The notes beneath the pieces are model-generated. The model was not told the origin of the DNA. It worked only from the letters and a program-made list of their open reading frames with translations, and searched no databases. The position numbers and the translations under genes are program-made. Source: an uncultured Lachnospiraceae bacterium (lineage in GTDB: Bacteria; Bacillota; Clostridia; Lachnospirales; Lachnospiraceae). From it: 64,000 nucleotides of DNA. Below, in pieces: positions 45,492-53,801 of this stretch. The stretch lies in the NCBI GenBank assembly GCA_947588995.1, contig CANPZI010000013.1, positions 1 to 64,000 of the forward strand, given 5' to 3'. Every line of letters starts with the position of its first letter. The stretch's first letter is position 1.

Positions 45492-46496
45492 TCATCCATG
45501 CCACGTCTTCGGAATATAAATCTCCTGATACTGCGCGATGGCAAAGCGGTCCGTCATCGACCCAATGTAATCGCACACAATCTTCTCGAGCGGTTCTCCC
45601 ACGTCCAAAAGCCTGTAGAGGAACGCCGGCAGCTTCTCCGTGTGGCTCAGATAATACTCGTACAGCGTGATGATCAGGTTCTCCGCCTTGTTCTCCTCCC
45701 CCTTGGCGACGGGATTCTTGTAGACATTGCGGAACATGAATTCCCGCATCTGCCGCATCCCTCTCTCCGCCTCCGGCGACATGCAGATGTCATCCCTGTC
45801 TCTGCTGTTGGTCACAATATTGTGGATAAAGTAGTCCAGACGCTGTCCGCAGCTGTAACCGATCACCGCCCCGATCTCCTCCGGCACGTCCGCCTCCGTC
45901 AGAATTCCGCCGCGGATGGCGTCGTCCATATCGTGGTGGATGTATGCGATCTTATCAGCCAGCCTGACAATCCTGCCCTCCAGCGTAGACGGCATGCCCG
46001 ATGTCTGGTGGTTCAGAATACCGTCCCGCACTTCCATCGTGAGATTGATGCCCTGCCCGTCTTTCTCCAGCAGATCAATCGTCCGCACACTCTGCTCGTT
46101 ATGTTTGAACCCGTAGGGACAGACCCTGTTGAGCGCCCGCTCCCCCGCATGGCCGAAAGGCGTGTGGCCCAGATCATGGCCCAGCGCAATCGCCTCCACC
46201 AAATCCTCGTTGAGTTTAAGTGCCTTGGCAATCGTCCTGGCGGTCTGGCTGACCTCCAGCGTGTGTGTCAGTCGGGTTCTGTAGTGATCCCCCTCCGGCG
46301 TCAGGAACACCTGCGTCTTATCTTTCAGTCTTCGGAAAGATTTGCTATGTATGATCCGGTCGCGATCTCTCTGAAACACCGGCCGAATGTCGCACTGCTC
46401 CTCCTCCCTGAGCCTTCCCGCGGAATTCATGCTGAGCATGGCATAGGGGCTTAGGTACTCTTTCTCCCACTGTTCCAAACTTTCGCGTATGTTCAT
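45492..46496 (-). CDS. dgt: deoxyguanosinetriphosphate triphosphohydrolase-like protein
   Basis: HD-domain enzyme that removes triphosphate from dNTPs. The 334-residue protein contains RDRIIHSKSFRRLKDKTQVF near residue 43, the metal His-Asp in ALGHDLGHTPFGHAGE near 108, and H...D further on. The ATG at 46496 is chosen by family fit with a GGGAAGAAAGG upstream. It is the first gene of the dgt-dnaG-rpoD cluster. Confidence 0.9.
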   Translation of the reverse strand: MNIRESLEQWEKEYLSPYAMLSMNSAGRLREEEQCDIRPVFQRDRDRIIHSKSFRRLKDKTQVFLTPEGDHYRTRLTHTLEVSQTARTIAKALKLNEDLVEAIALGHDLGHTPFGHAGERALNRVCPYGFKHNEQSVRTIDLLEKDGQGINLTMEVRDGILNHQTSGMPSTLEGRIVRLADKIAYIHHDMDDAIRGGILTEADVPEEIGAVIGYSCGQRLDYFIHNIVTNSRDRDDICMSPEAERGMRQMREFMFRNVYKNPVAKGEENKAENLIITLYEYYLSHTEKLPAFLYRLLDVGEPLEKIVCDYIGSMTDRFAIAQYQEIYIPKTWHG

Positions 46497-46583
46497 GGCA
46501 CTGCCTTTCTTCCCGTGCGAAACAACCATCTACCTTTATTATTCTGCGGCGGACGGCAAAATCCTTTTTTCTGCGGTAAATTT

Positions 46584-47501
46584 TTATCTGCATATATCGT
46601 AGATGAATTCCGCGTTCCTGTCCATCGCCTCGTAGGCTCTCTTGAACGGCGACATCTGGAAGACATGCCACATGCCCCTGAACAGATCCAGTTTCACCGC
46701 CACATTGGCTTTCAGCATTTTCCGGTACAGCATGACGGCATCGTCCAGCAGGATCTCATTGCCGCCCACCTGAATATAAGTCGGCGGAAATCCCTCGCAG
46801 TCCCCGAAGAGCGGAGAGATCAGCGGATCTTTCAGATCCTGCCCCTCGGCATAGTTGCGGATCATTCTGTCCAGATAGTCCGCATCCAGCACCGGATCGA
46901 TTCCGGCCTTAGTCACATGGGACCTGCCGGAAGAGGTGAGATCCGTCCACGGTGACATCAGCACCAGCCCACGCGGCAGAAGCCTGTCCTCCTCTTTCAG
47001 CTTAAGCGTCAGAGACAGCGCCAGATTGCCGCCTGCGGAATCCCCCGCAAGGATGATATCCCGCGCGCCGTAGCCCAGCAGCATCAGATAGTTCCAGACC
47101 CGCATCGCGTCCTGCGCGGCCGCCGGATAAGGATGCTCCGGCGCGAGCCGGTAGTCAAAGCTTAAAACATCCATGGAGGTGGACATGGCCAGCTTGCCCG
47201 TCAGCGTTCTGGCATAGAGGCTGCTCCCCGTAGAATAGCCTCCCCCGTGACAGTAGAGAATCACGTATTTTTTCATATGCGCACGGTTTACATAATTCCA
47301 CTCCGCATGAATCGGCTCCTCCCCGGCTGCCTGCGCAGGAATTTCCAGCGTCTCCGTCAGCACCTCCCTGCTGCTGCCCAGCAGCGCGCCCAGATGATCC
47401 TGAGACAGCCTGTGCTTTTCGATATCCGTGTTTTCCACCACACCGTGCATCCGCTTGATCAGATGCATCAGATTCTCATTTTTTCTGTCCGTTATCGCCA
47501 T
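46584..47501 (-). CDS. alpha/beta hydrolase (hormone-sensitive lipase family)
   Basis: A 305-residue esterase. The oxyanion motif YCHGGGYSTGSS lies near residues 79-90, the nucleophile Ser in AGDSAGGNLALS near 146-157, and the catalytic Asp and His in the C-terminal quarter (PTYIQVGGNEIL; MWHVFQM). Substrate unknown. It is divergent from a condensation-domain acyltransferase and a DUF6320 gene; the three are repeatedly neighbours in Firmicutes as far as I recall. Confidence 0.85.
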   Translation of the reverse strand: MAITDRKNENLMHLIKRMHGVVENTDIEKHRLSQDHLGALLGSSREVLTETLEIPAQAAGEEPIHAEWNYVNRAHMKKYVILYCHGGGYSTGSSLYARTLTGKLAMSTSMDVLSFDYRLAPEHPYPAAAQDAMRVWNYLMLLGYGARDIILAGDSAGGNLALSLTLKLKEEDRLLPRGLVLMSPWTDLTSSGRSHVTKAGIDPVLDADYLDRMIRNYAEGQDLKDPLISPLFGDCEGFPPTYIQVGGNEILLDDAVMLYRKMLKANVAVKLDLFRGMWHVFQMSPFKRAYEAMDRNAEFIYDICR

Positions 47502-47609
47502 ATTTTTCTCCGTTTCCGCCTGACATATCTCTTGTGCAGATACATTTTTCCGTCATGAAAGCAAATACTTTTCCCTAAAGCCCGCCAACTATGATATTAT
47601 ATCCTTGTG

Positions 47610-48938
47610 ATGAAAAAAACAAGAGTACAGAATACATCCAACCAAACCGGGCCGCAGAACGCCAAAAACCGCAGAGATGTCTGGTACAAGCTGGACTTGT
47701 CCGCCATTGTCTACCCGACCCTGCAGAGGCGCGACTTCTCTTCGGTCTACCGGCTGTCTGTCGTGCTGAAAGAGGAGATCGACCCCGCCCTGCTGCAGCA
47801 GGCGCTGGACCGGACGCTCCCGCGATTCCCCACCTACAAGGCGGCGATCCGCAAGGGACTGTTCTGGCGCTATCTGGAGCCGAACAATCGGCCGGGACCG
47901 TATGTCAGGCAGGACATCAAGAATCCCTGTATGCCTATGCACTTTAAGGGTAACAACCGTTATCTGATTCGTGTCTACTACTACCGCAACCGCATCGCAC
48001 TGGAGGCCCACCATTCCCTCGGCGACGGCACCGGCGGCATGTGCCTGCTCCAGACCCTGACCGCAGTCTATCTGGGGCTGCTCGGCCATCCCATCCGGCC
48101 GGAGGGATTCGTTCTCGACACGGCCGCGGAACCGGACCCTGAGGAACTGGAAGACGCCTATATGCGCTACGCCAACGCGCAGGTGTGTCCTCCCCGACCG
48201 GCCGGCAGGACTTACCGCGTGCGGGGCACGAAAGAACCGTTCTACACGCTGAACATCATAGACGGCGTCATGAGCGCACGAGAAGTCATGGCTGTGGCGA
48301 AGAAATACAACGCCACGCTCACCGAATACCTGAACGCCGTGCTGCTCTATGCCCTGCTTGAGAAGCAAAACCGCGACCGCAGCCACAGACTGCGTCCGGT
48401 GCGCATCGCCATGCCCGTCAACCTGCGCCGTTTCTTCCCCTCGAAAACACTGCGCAATTTCATCACGATGGTATACCCTTTCGTAGACCCTCGGCTCGGC
48501 GATTACACTTTCGAGGAGATTGTAGAGCAGGTCCATAATTACATGCGTTACTATATAAACGTCAAATTCCTGCGGGGCGACATCACCACCAACGCCGCCA
48601 CCCAGCGCAACCCGCTGATCCGCGTCGTGCCGCTCTTCATCAAGGATTTCGTCGTGCGCACGTTCTACACCAGAGTGCAGGACAAGAACTCCTCCGCGGG
48701 ACTGACCAACATGGGCGCGCTGCAGGTGCCGGAGGATATGAAGCCCTATATCGAGCGCTTCGACATCTATATGGGCCAGCCTTTCTCCTCGCGCACCAAC
48801 TGTGCCGTCATCAGCTACGAAGATATCCTGACGGTCAATTTCGCCAGCAGCATTGTGGAGGCCGACGTGGAGCGCTTTTTCTTCCGCAGGCTGGTGAAAG
48901 ACGGGATCCACGTGACAATAGAAAGCAATCGGGAATAA
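47610..48938 (+). CDS. condensation-domain acyltransferase
   Basis: A 442-residue enzyme of the condensation/alcohol-acetyltransferase superfamily, which moves acyl groups from thioesters to an alcohol or amine. The active-site motif HHSLGDGTGG is at about 128-137. No carrier-protein or adenylation domain is attached. GTG at 47607 and ATG at 47610 are adjacent; neither has a ribosome site, and TATTAT ends only 9 bases earlier, so the message may be nearly leaderless. It is followed by the DUF6320 gene after 18 bases. Confidence 0.8.
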   Translation: MKKTRVQNTSNQTGPQNAKNRRDVWYKLDLSAIVYPTLQRRDFSSVYRLSVVLKEEIDPALLQQALDRTLPRFPTYKAAIRKGLFWRYLEPNNRPGPYVRQDIKNPCMPMHFKGNNRYLIRVYYYRNRIALEAHHSLGDGTGGMCLLQTLTAVYLGLLGHPIRPEGFVLDTAAEPDPEELEDAYMRYANAQVCPPRPAGRTYRVRGTKEPFYTLNIIDGVMSAREVMAVAKKYNATLTEYLNAVLLYALLEKQNRDRSHRLRPVRIAMPVNLRRFFPSKTLRNFITMVYPFVDPRLGDYTFEEIVEQVHNYMRYYINVKFLRGDITTNAATQRNPLIRVVPLFIKDFVVRTFYTRVQDKNSSAGLTNMGALQVPEDMKPYIERFDIYMGQPFSSRTNCAVISYEDILTVNFASSIVEADVERFFFRRLVKDGIHVTIESNRE

Positions 48939-48956
48939 CCGGGAAAGGATAAGACT

Positions 48957-49661
48957 ATGTCATACTGTGTAAACTGCGGCGTGGAACTGGAGGCTTCCCT
49001 GCGCGAATGTCCCCTGTGCCACACACCTGTTATGAATCCGAGAGAAGCCGGCAGTAAACTGCCTCCATCTCCCTATCCCACCGACAAGGGACAGGTGGAG
49101 GTTGTCAAAAGAAAAGACCTGGGCATTCTCGTCACCGTGGTGCTGACCGCCGCCGCCGCGACCTGCCTGTGCCTCAACCTGCTGGTATTCAACGCATCGC
49201 TCTGGTCGCTCATCGTGATCGGCTGCTGCCTGTGCCTCTTCGTGTTCGCCTTTCCCGCCATCTTCTACAGCCGGATGCCCATATGGCTGACACTCCTGGC
49301 GGACGGTGTCTCCGTGGCGGTGTGCCTGTTCTTACTCACTTTTGTGACGGCGTCGGACGAATGGTTTATGCAGCTCGGCCTCCCCATCGTAGCGTTTCTG
49401 ACCGTATGTGCCGAAGTCTTCCCTCTGCTGTCGCACTTTTTTGCGCTCAGCACCCTGCCCTGCGCCCTCTGCCTGTTCATCGAAATCCCCGCTTTCTGTG
49501 TGGCTCTCGAGCTGCGCATCCGGCATTATCTGGGGCAGCCGGCGCATATCGTCTGGTCCGCGGTCGTGCTGACCGTATGCGTCGTCATCGATATCGCCCT
49601 GATCACCATCCTCACCAAAAAACGCCTGCGCAACGAAGTGCGCAGACGTCTGCATTTCTAG
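48957..49661 (+). CDS. zinc-ribbon membrane protein, DUF6320-like
   Basis: A 234-residue protein: residues 1-22 form a zinc ribbon (YCVNCGVELE and ECPLCHTP, four Cys), then about six membrane helices from residue 47 to 225. It matches the DUF6320 layout commonly found next to condensation-domain acyltransferases. Its role is unknown; a membrane partner for the acyltransferase is the simplest idea. The start has AAAGGA 9 bases upstream. Confidence 0.78.
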   Translation: MSYCVNCGVELEASLRECPLCHTPVMNPREAGSKLPPSPYPTDKGQVEVVKRKDLGILVTVVLTAAAATCLCLNLLVFNASLWSLIVIGCCLCLFVFAFPAIFYSRMPIWLTLLADGVSVAVCLFLLTFVTASDEWFMQLGLPIVAFLTVCAEVFPLLSHFFALSTLPCALCLFIEIPAFCVALELRIRHYLGQPAHIVWSAVVLTVCVVIDIALITILTKKRLRNEVRRRLHF

Positions 49662-49677
49662 GCTGCCCGTTCAGGGA

Positions 49678-50310
49678 CTAGGAGAGACTGCCGTGCTTTG
49701 TCTCCGCCTCTTCCAGAGAACTGTATCCGTAGAACAGTGTCTCGTTGGCGATCGTCTGCTTCAGCAGATTTTCGCCCTGCTCTTTTGCCCTGACGGTCTC
49801 GTCCAGGATCAGCTTAAGCGTCCGCACAGAGTAGGTGAGCAGCTCACCGCGCAGATAGCTCTCCATGGAAGAGCCCGCATCAATACCGTCCTCGGCTGTC
49901 CGCAGCGCCCTGCCTCTCTTCCTTAAGTTCGGATAATCCCGCATCATCTCCGCGTCCCACGCCACGTTGATCTTCACGATCTCCTCCACGAGAGCCGTCC
50001 TGTCCGAGACATCCGGAAGCGTATCCCTGATCTGCGCGTACTCCTCGGGATAAGTGCTCTCCATCATCCGCGCATACTTCTCAAACAGCAGATTCCTGCC
50101 CTCCGCACAGGCCGCCTGACAGTCCTCATAATAACTGTGAAGCACCTCATCAGAATACACCATCCACTGACTCATGCGCATCTTGAAAAAAGTGTCAGGA
50201 TCGTCCTGGCAGGAAGCTCTTCCACCCGTATTGTTCACCTGCTGAAACAGTTCCCACTCCATCTGCGCAATCGTAAAAATCAACTGTTCTCTCGCACTGA
50301 CTTCCGCCAT
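49678..50310 (-). CDS. DUF4125 family protein
   Basis: A 210-residue helical protein with the features of DUF4125: an N-terminal [17 protein letters not shown] and a conserved [19 protein letters not shown]. Function of the family is unknown. It lies 4 bases after a GerMN lipoprotein gene, with which it probably shares a message. Confidence 0.75.
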   Translation of the reverse strand: MAEVSAREQLIFTIAQMEWELFQQVNNTGGRASCQDDPDTFFKMRMSQWMVYSDEVLHSYYEDCQAACAEGRNLLFEKYARMMESTYPEEYAQIRDTLPDVSDRTALVEEIVKINVAWDAEMMRDYPNLRKRGRALRTAEDGIDAGSSMESYLRGELLTYSVRTLKLILDETVRAKEQGENLLKQTIANETLFYGYSSLEEAETKHGSLS

Positions 50311-50314
50311 ATGA

Positions 50315-50998
50315 TCACCTTCCCGTATTCCGCTCTGTCAACTCCGCCGGCGTGCACCGCACAAAGGGCGTCTCCTGTTCCTGGCCAAAGAGTACAAACG
50401 GCTTTCCCTCCACCGTAAGGCGGATGGCGTCTGCACCGTAATTATCCAGAAAAGTATCGATGAGAGAAGCGGCTATCACACTCTCAGCCTCCCCGGACAT
50501 CGTCTGCAGATACTCTTCCGCCGATTTGGAGAGATCCAGGTACAGTATAAGCCCGCCCTCTTCTTCCCGCTGCTCGAAAGCAAGCACTTTCGTGTCCAGC
50601 GACAGAATATTATGCCGGGCAAGCACACTTACGATCTCCTCCGGCGTCACAGCCTCAACCGAAACGGTCTCCTGCTCCAGCTCGTCGGAGCCGCCGCTGC
50701 CATAGTAGACCACAATCTCCTCGCCGGCAGCATCCCCCGCTGCGGTATCCTCTTTTTCCGATACGGCAGACTCCACTCCGGCTGCGTCCTGTTCCTGCGC
50801 CTCTGCCTCACCGGCAGCCTGTGCCCCCGTTCCGTCATCCTCCAGCAGGTATTCCAGCGAACTGACAAGCAGATCCTCCGAAGATACCTCCGGCGCCACC
50901 ATCTCCTCCGGCGCAGTCTCCCGACCGGACCGGCTGCCGCAGGCCGCCAGACAGAAAACCGCCGCCACAGCCAATACCGCTGCCTTTCTCTTTTTCAT
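50315..50998 (-). CDS. GerMN domain lipoprotein
   Basis: A 227-residue lipoprotein (lipobox CLAAC, Cys 20). After an acidic low-complexity linker (about 25-95) comes a GerMN domain ([16 protein letters not shown] to the end), the fold of sporulation and germination proteins such as GerM. The ATG at 50998 has GAGGAG 7 bases upstream. Its own promoter is at 51053-51081. A role in the spore or wall is inferred from the domain. Confidence 0.8.
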   Translation of the reverse strand: MKKRKAAVLAVAAVFCLAACGSRSGRETAPEEMVAPEVSSEDLLVSSLEYLLEDDGTGAQAAGEAEAQEQDAAGVESAVSEKEDTAAGDAAGEEIVVYYGSGGSDELEQETVSVEAVTPEEIVSVLARHNILSLDTKVLAFEQREEEGGLILYLDLSKSAEEYLQTMSGEAESVIAASLIDTFLDNYGADAIRLTVEGKPFVLFGQEQETPFVRCTPAELTERNTGR

Positions 50999-51052
50999 AA
51001 TCCTCTCCTCAAGCACCGACAGCCTATGGCCGTCACCCTGTAAACCGGCTCT

Positions 51053-51081
51053 ATTCTATCATACTCGACGGCAAAAAGCAA
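51053..51081 (-). promoter_or_regulatory. sigma-A promoter of the GerMN/DUF4125 pair
   Basis: TTGCTT (51076-51081) and TAGAAT (51053-51058) with 17 bases between, 55 bases before the lipoprotein start and after the nagA stop. Confidence 0.5.
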
Positions 51082-51089
51082 AAGAACTT

Positions 51090-52241
51090 TTAGTCATGCG
51101 CCATCGCGATACCCGATTTGTACACTTCCCGCAGCCCAAACGACCGATCCGTAATCAACAGATCCGCCCTGTTTCCCGCACGAAGCACACCGCACTCATC
51201 CTCCAGGCCGACCACCCGCGCCGGATTGTAAGTTGCCGCGCGAACCGCCGCCTCCGCCGGAATGCCCAGTTCTATCGCCGCCCGCATACAGTCATACAGA
51301 TTCGTCACACTGCCTGCCAGCGCGCCGTCTGCCAATTCCGCCCTGCCGCCTCTCACCGTGACATCCTGCCCGCCCAGCATGTACAGCCCGTCCGGCATAC
51401 CCGCCGCCATCATACTGTCGCTGACCAAAACAAGGCGCTCTGCCCCGAACAGACGGAACGCGTTGCGCACGGTACTGTCATGCAGATGCTGCCGGTCACA
51501 GATCAATTCCGCCGTGACCGCCTCCGTCTCCGCCGCGGCGCCGACCACCCCGGGGTCCCTGTGCAGGCAGGGCGGCATCGCATTGTAGAGATGCGTCACA
51601 TGGCACACGCCCGCCCGGATTGCGGCAAACGCCGTATCGTAATCGGCAGATGTGTGAGCGATAGAAAAACGGAATCTGTCCGCATTTTCTTCGATACAGG
51701 CAAGTGCGCTCGGAACCTCAGGAGCGATCGTCACTATCCTGATCATCCCATCCGCCGCGGCCTGCAGCCTCCCTAACAGCGCCGTATCCGGCCGCCTTAT
51801 GTACGCGGCATTCTGCGCCCCTTTTTTCTCTGCGGCGATAAACGGCCCTTCCAGATAGATACCGCGTACGATGTCCCTCATCGCAATCCCCGCAGGCAGC
51901 GTCTCTGTTTCGGACACCCGCGCGCACACGGCACAGATATCCTGAAGCCGTTCCTCCGGCAGCGTCATCGTCGCCGGACAGATCGACGTGACGCCGCGTG
52001 ACAGCTCATAGGACGCCATGGCCCGCAGCGCCTCCGCCGTGCCCTCACAGAAATCGTGCCCCGCACAGCCGTGCAGATGAATATCCACCAGACCGGGAAG
52101 AATATAGCGCTCCCGCTCCGCGGCCGTCAGTTCCTCCTCACCGCACAGCGCGACGGACGCTATCCTGTCTCCCTCCACGGCAACCACACCCGCCGCAAAC
52201 CGAAACGCTTCCGTGTACAGGATTCCTCTGATCTCTCTCAT
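51090..52241 (-). CDS. nagA: N-acetylglucosamine-6-phosphate deacetylase
   Basis: Releases acetate from GlcNAc-6-phosphate in amino-sugar use. The 383-residue amidohydrolase has HLHGCAGHDFCEGT near residue 55 (metal His), YLEGPFI near 123, HTSADYDTAFAA and HLYNAMPP near 195-220 and SDSMMAAG near 275. The ATG at 52241 lies downstream of a GGAGG-rich stretch. No nagB or transporter is adjacent. Confidence 0.93.
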   Translation of the reverse strand: MREIRGILYTEAFRFAAGVVAVEGDRIASVALCGEEELTAAERERYILPGLVDIHLHGCAGHDFCEGTAEALRAMASYELSRGVTSICPATMTLPEERLQDICAVCARVSETETLPAGIAMRDIVRGIYLEGPFIAAEKKGAQNAAYIRRPDTALLGRLQAAADGMIRIVTIAPEVPSALACIEENADRFRFSIAHTSADYDTAFAAIRAGVCHVTHLYNAMPPCLHRDPGVVGAAAETEAVTAELICDRQHLHDSTVRNAFRLFGAERLVLVSDSMMAAGMPDGLYMLGGQDVTVRGGRAELADGALAGSVTNLYDCMRAAIELGIPAEAAVRAATYNPARVVGLEDECGVLRAGNRADLLITDRSFGLREVYKSGIAMAHD

Positions 52242-52268
52242 CGCTTCCACCACCTCCCCGTATACGGC

Positions 52269-52295
52269 AAAAGACACCGCTCATCGCAGTGTCTT
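52269..52295 (-). terminator. terminator of tRNA-Leu(CAG)
   Basis: AAGACACTGC pairs with GCGGTGTCTT around GATGA on the minus strand and ends in four T. It lies about 20 bases beyond the tRNA 3' end and in front of nagA. Confidence 0.75.
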
Positions 52296-52315
52296 CGCCG
52301 TTCATCCTTATGTAG

Positions 52316-52399
52316 TGCAGGAAAAGGGACTTGAACCCTCATGATATTGCTATCACACGGACCTGAACCGTGCGCGTCTGCCAATTCCGCCATTCCTGC
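52316..52399 (-). tRNA. tRNA-Leu (anticodon CAG)
   Basis: A class II tRNA of 84 bases. The acceptor GCAGGAA pairs with TTCCTGC before discriminator A; the anticodon stem CACGG/CCGTG encloses TTCAGGT, giving anticodon CAG (codon CUG). A long variable arm (GATAGCAATATC) and the GGTTCAAGTCC T-arm are intact. CCA is not encoded. Confidence 0.97.
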
Positions 52400-52409
52400 G
52401 ACAAATGCC

Positions 52410-52438
52410 ATTTTATATGTTTTTTAGCCCGCTGTCAA
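52410..52438 (-). promoter_or_regulatory. sigma-A promoter of tRNA-Leu(CAG)
   Basis: Perfect TTGACA (52433-52438) and TAAAAT (52410-52415) with 17 bases between, 10 bases before the tRNA 5' end. Confidence 0.75.
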
Positions 52439-52459
52439 CCCCTCTTTTGAAAAATCACA

Positions 52460-53275
52460 TCAATTTGCAGGAATATGTCTGTCCACCTGCAGGATATGCG
52501 TGGCGATCCACTCTGTCAAAAACTCTACAAACTCCGCCAATTCATCCTCGTCCGTGCGGTCAAAACCGTCCATATTCACCAGCTCCAGCCTGGTAGAGAG
52601 CGCATCGTGCGCCAGCCTGTGCAGCTCCAGCCCGTCATAGTGAACGCTCTCCATATACGCCTCTTCATCCTGGAAGTGCGTCTTCACATGAGCCTGCAGC
52701 GTCTTCAGCGCATCGATAATCCTGTCATGCTTATCCGCCGCATTGTCATAGGCGATCGTATGATGAATCTCACCCAGCATACGGATCAGTTCTCTGTGTT
52801 CCTCGTCGATAAGGCTGATCCCGATCACATATTCCTCCTGAAACGCGCAGTCCTCCCGCTGCTTCCACTCTTTCACCGTCACCAGCTTGCCGATGAGCAG
52901 ATCCGAACCGATGATATGCCTGTAGAGCCACTTCACCAGATAAGTGAGCAGCTCGTTGACAAGGCCAAGCTGATCGCTCTCCCCGGAACGGATATCCATC
53001 TCGTCGATTTTCTCACAGAACTCCATGTGCTGACGCCTCTGCAGCTCCAGCTCCGGATGTTCAATCTCTTTCATGTACGCCTCTTCATGGCGGAAATGCT
53101 CCACTGTGTATCGTTTCAGGCGTTCCACCATATCGCATATCTCATCATATCTGTCCCTGTCAAAATCCAGCGCCAGCATGTCATGCAGCTCGCCGATCAG
53201 CTGAAAAAGCCCTCTGTGTTCCTCATCAATCTGCTCGACGCCGATGATGCAGTCGTCCGTGAATGTATAAGTCAT
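52460..53275 (-). CDS. bacteriohemerythrin with two hemerythrin domains
   Basis: A 271-residue protein holding two complete hemerythrin domains in tandem (about 1-125 and 137-262). Each has the di-iron pattern: IDEEHRGLFQLIGELHD, HFRHEEAYMKEIEHP and the later H...D in the first; IDEEHRELIRMLGEIHH, HFQDEEAYMESVHY and HILQVDRH in the second. Hemerythrins bind oxygen or nitric oxide at a non-heme di-iron site; in an anaerobe oxygen sensing or scavenging is likely. Bacterial hemerythrins usually have a single domain of about 130 residues, so the duplication is notable. The start has GGGGGAT upstream. Confidence 0.9.
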   Translation of the reverse strand: MTYTFTDDCIIGVEQIDEEHRGLFQLIGELHDMLALDFDRDRYDEICDMVERLKRYTVEHFRHEEAYMKEIEHPELELQRRQHMEFCEKIDEMDIRSGESDQLGLVNELLTYLVKWLYRHIIGSDLLIGKLVTVKEWKQREDCAFQEEYVIGISLIDEEHRELIRMLGEIHHTIAYDNAADKHDRIIDALKTLQAHVKTHFQDEEAYMESVHYDGLELHRLAHDALSTRLELVNMDGFDRTDEDELAEFVEFLTEWIATHILQVDRHIPAN

Positions 53276-53331
53276 GCCCTATCCCCCATTCTCCTGTTTC
53301 GCACTATGTCCCTTGATCCCGAATATGATAT

Positions 53332-53337
53332 AGTATA
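53332..53337 (-). promoter_or_regulatory. probable -10 of the hemerythrin gene
   Basis: Minus-strand TATACT 56 bases before the hemerythrin start. A -35 at 17 bases (GTACAA) is poor. Confidence 0.35.
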
Positions 53338-53417
53338 TCAAATATGGCTTAGCGTTGTACATAGTATTTTTATTGATTTGCACAGAATTTTTACGGAAAA
53401 GTTTTTCGGAAAATGTC

Positions 53418-53446
53418 TTGACTTTTACCGATGCGGATAGTAAGAT
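53418..53446 (+). promoter_or_regulatory. sigma-A promoter of tRNA-Leu(AAG)
   Basis: TTGACT (53418-53423) and TAAGAT (53441-53446) separated by 17 bases, 22 bases before the tRNA. Confidence 0.6.
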
Positions 53447-53468
53447 ATAGTTTGCGTTGTAAACGTGC

Positions 53469-53552
53469 GCGGAAGTGTCGGAATTGGCAGACGAGCAAGA
53501 CTAAGGATCTTGTGGCAGCAATGCCGTGAGGGTTCAAGTCCCTTCTTCCGCA
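53469..53552 (+). tRNA. tRNA-Leu (anticodon AAG)
   Basis: A class II tRNA of 84 bases: acceptor GCGGAAG/CTTCCGC, discriminator A, anticodon stem CAAGA/TCTTG with loop CTAAGGA, so anticodon AAG (codon CUU). An encoded A at position 34 outside tRNA-Arg is uncommon in bacteria and raises the question of inosine formation. CCA is not encoded. Confidence 0.95.
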
Positions 53553-53563
53553 GTCGGATTTGG

Positions 53564-53604
53564 TGCGGTAAATATGACGAGAATGTCGTATTTATCGCAT
53601 TTTT
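53564..53604 (+). terminator. terminator of tRNA-Leu(AAG)
   Basis: TGCG-TAAATA-GAC pairs with GTC-TATTTA-CGCA (single-base bulge mismatches) and is followed by five T, 12 bases after the tRNA. Confidence 0.8.
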
Positions 53605-53725
53605 CTTTGTTCGGATGTGCAGAGAGATGTGGTAAAAATGTTTTACACTTTTTTACACTTTCAGGACAGAAAAAATAAAAGGCTTCCGTCAATAACTTTT
53701 TGGTTACATCAAAAGGCTCTTCATC

Positions 53726-53754
53726 TTGCCAAATTTCCCGGAATATGCGATAAC
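53726..53754 (+). promoter_or_regulatory. probable promoter of the inositol monophosphatase-like gene
   Basis: TTGCCA (53726-53731) and GATAAC (53749-53754) with 17 bases and a TGC just before the -10. The stretch 53605-53725 has a TTTTACACTT direct repeat but no gene. Confidence 0.4.
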
Positions 53755-53801
53755 ATTCTTGTAACACCATCATCACAATACGGATTGAGAGGAATACGGA
53801 C

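Noticed and set aside
44847-46454. 535-codon plus-strand open frame
   Set aside because: Lies opposite dnaG and dgt, which carry full motifs; no start signal.
47589-48911. 440-codon minus-strand open frame opposite the condensation-domain gene
   Set aside because: The plus strand has the HHxxxDG active site and leads directly into the DUF6320 gene; the minus frame has no domain.
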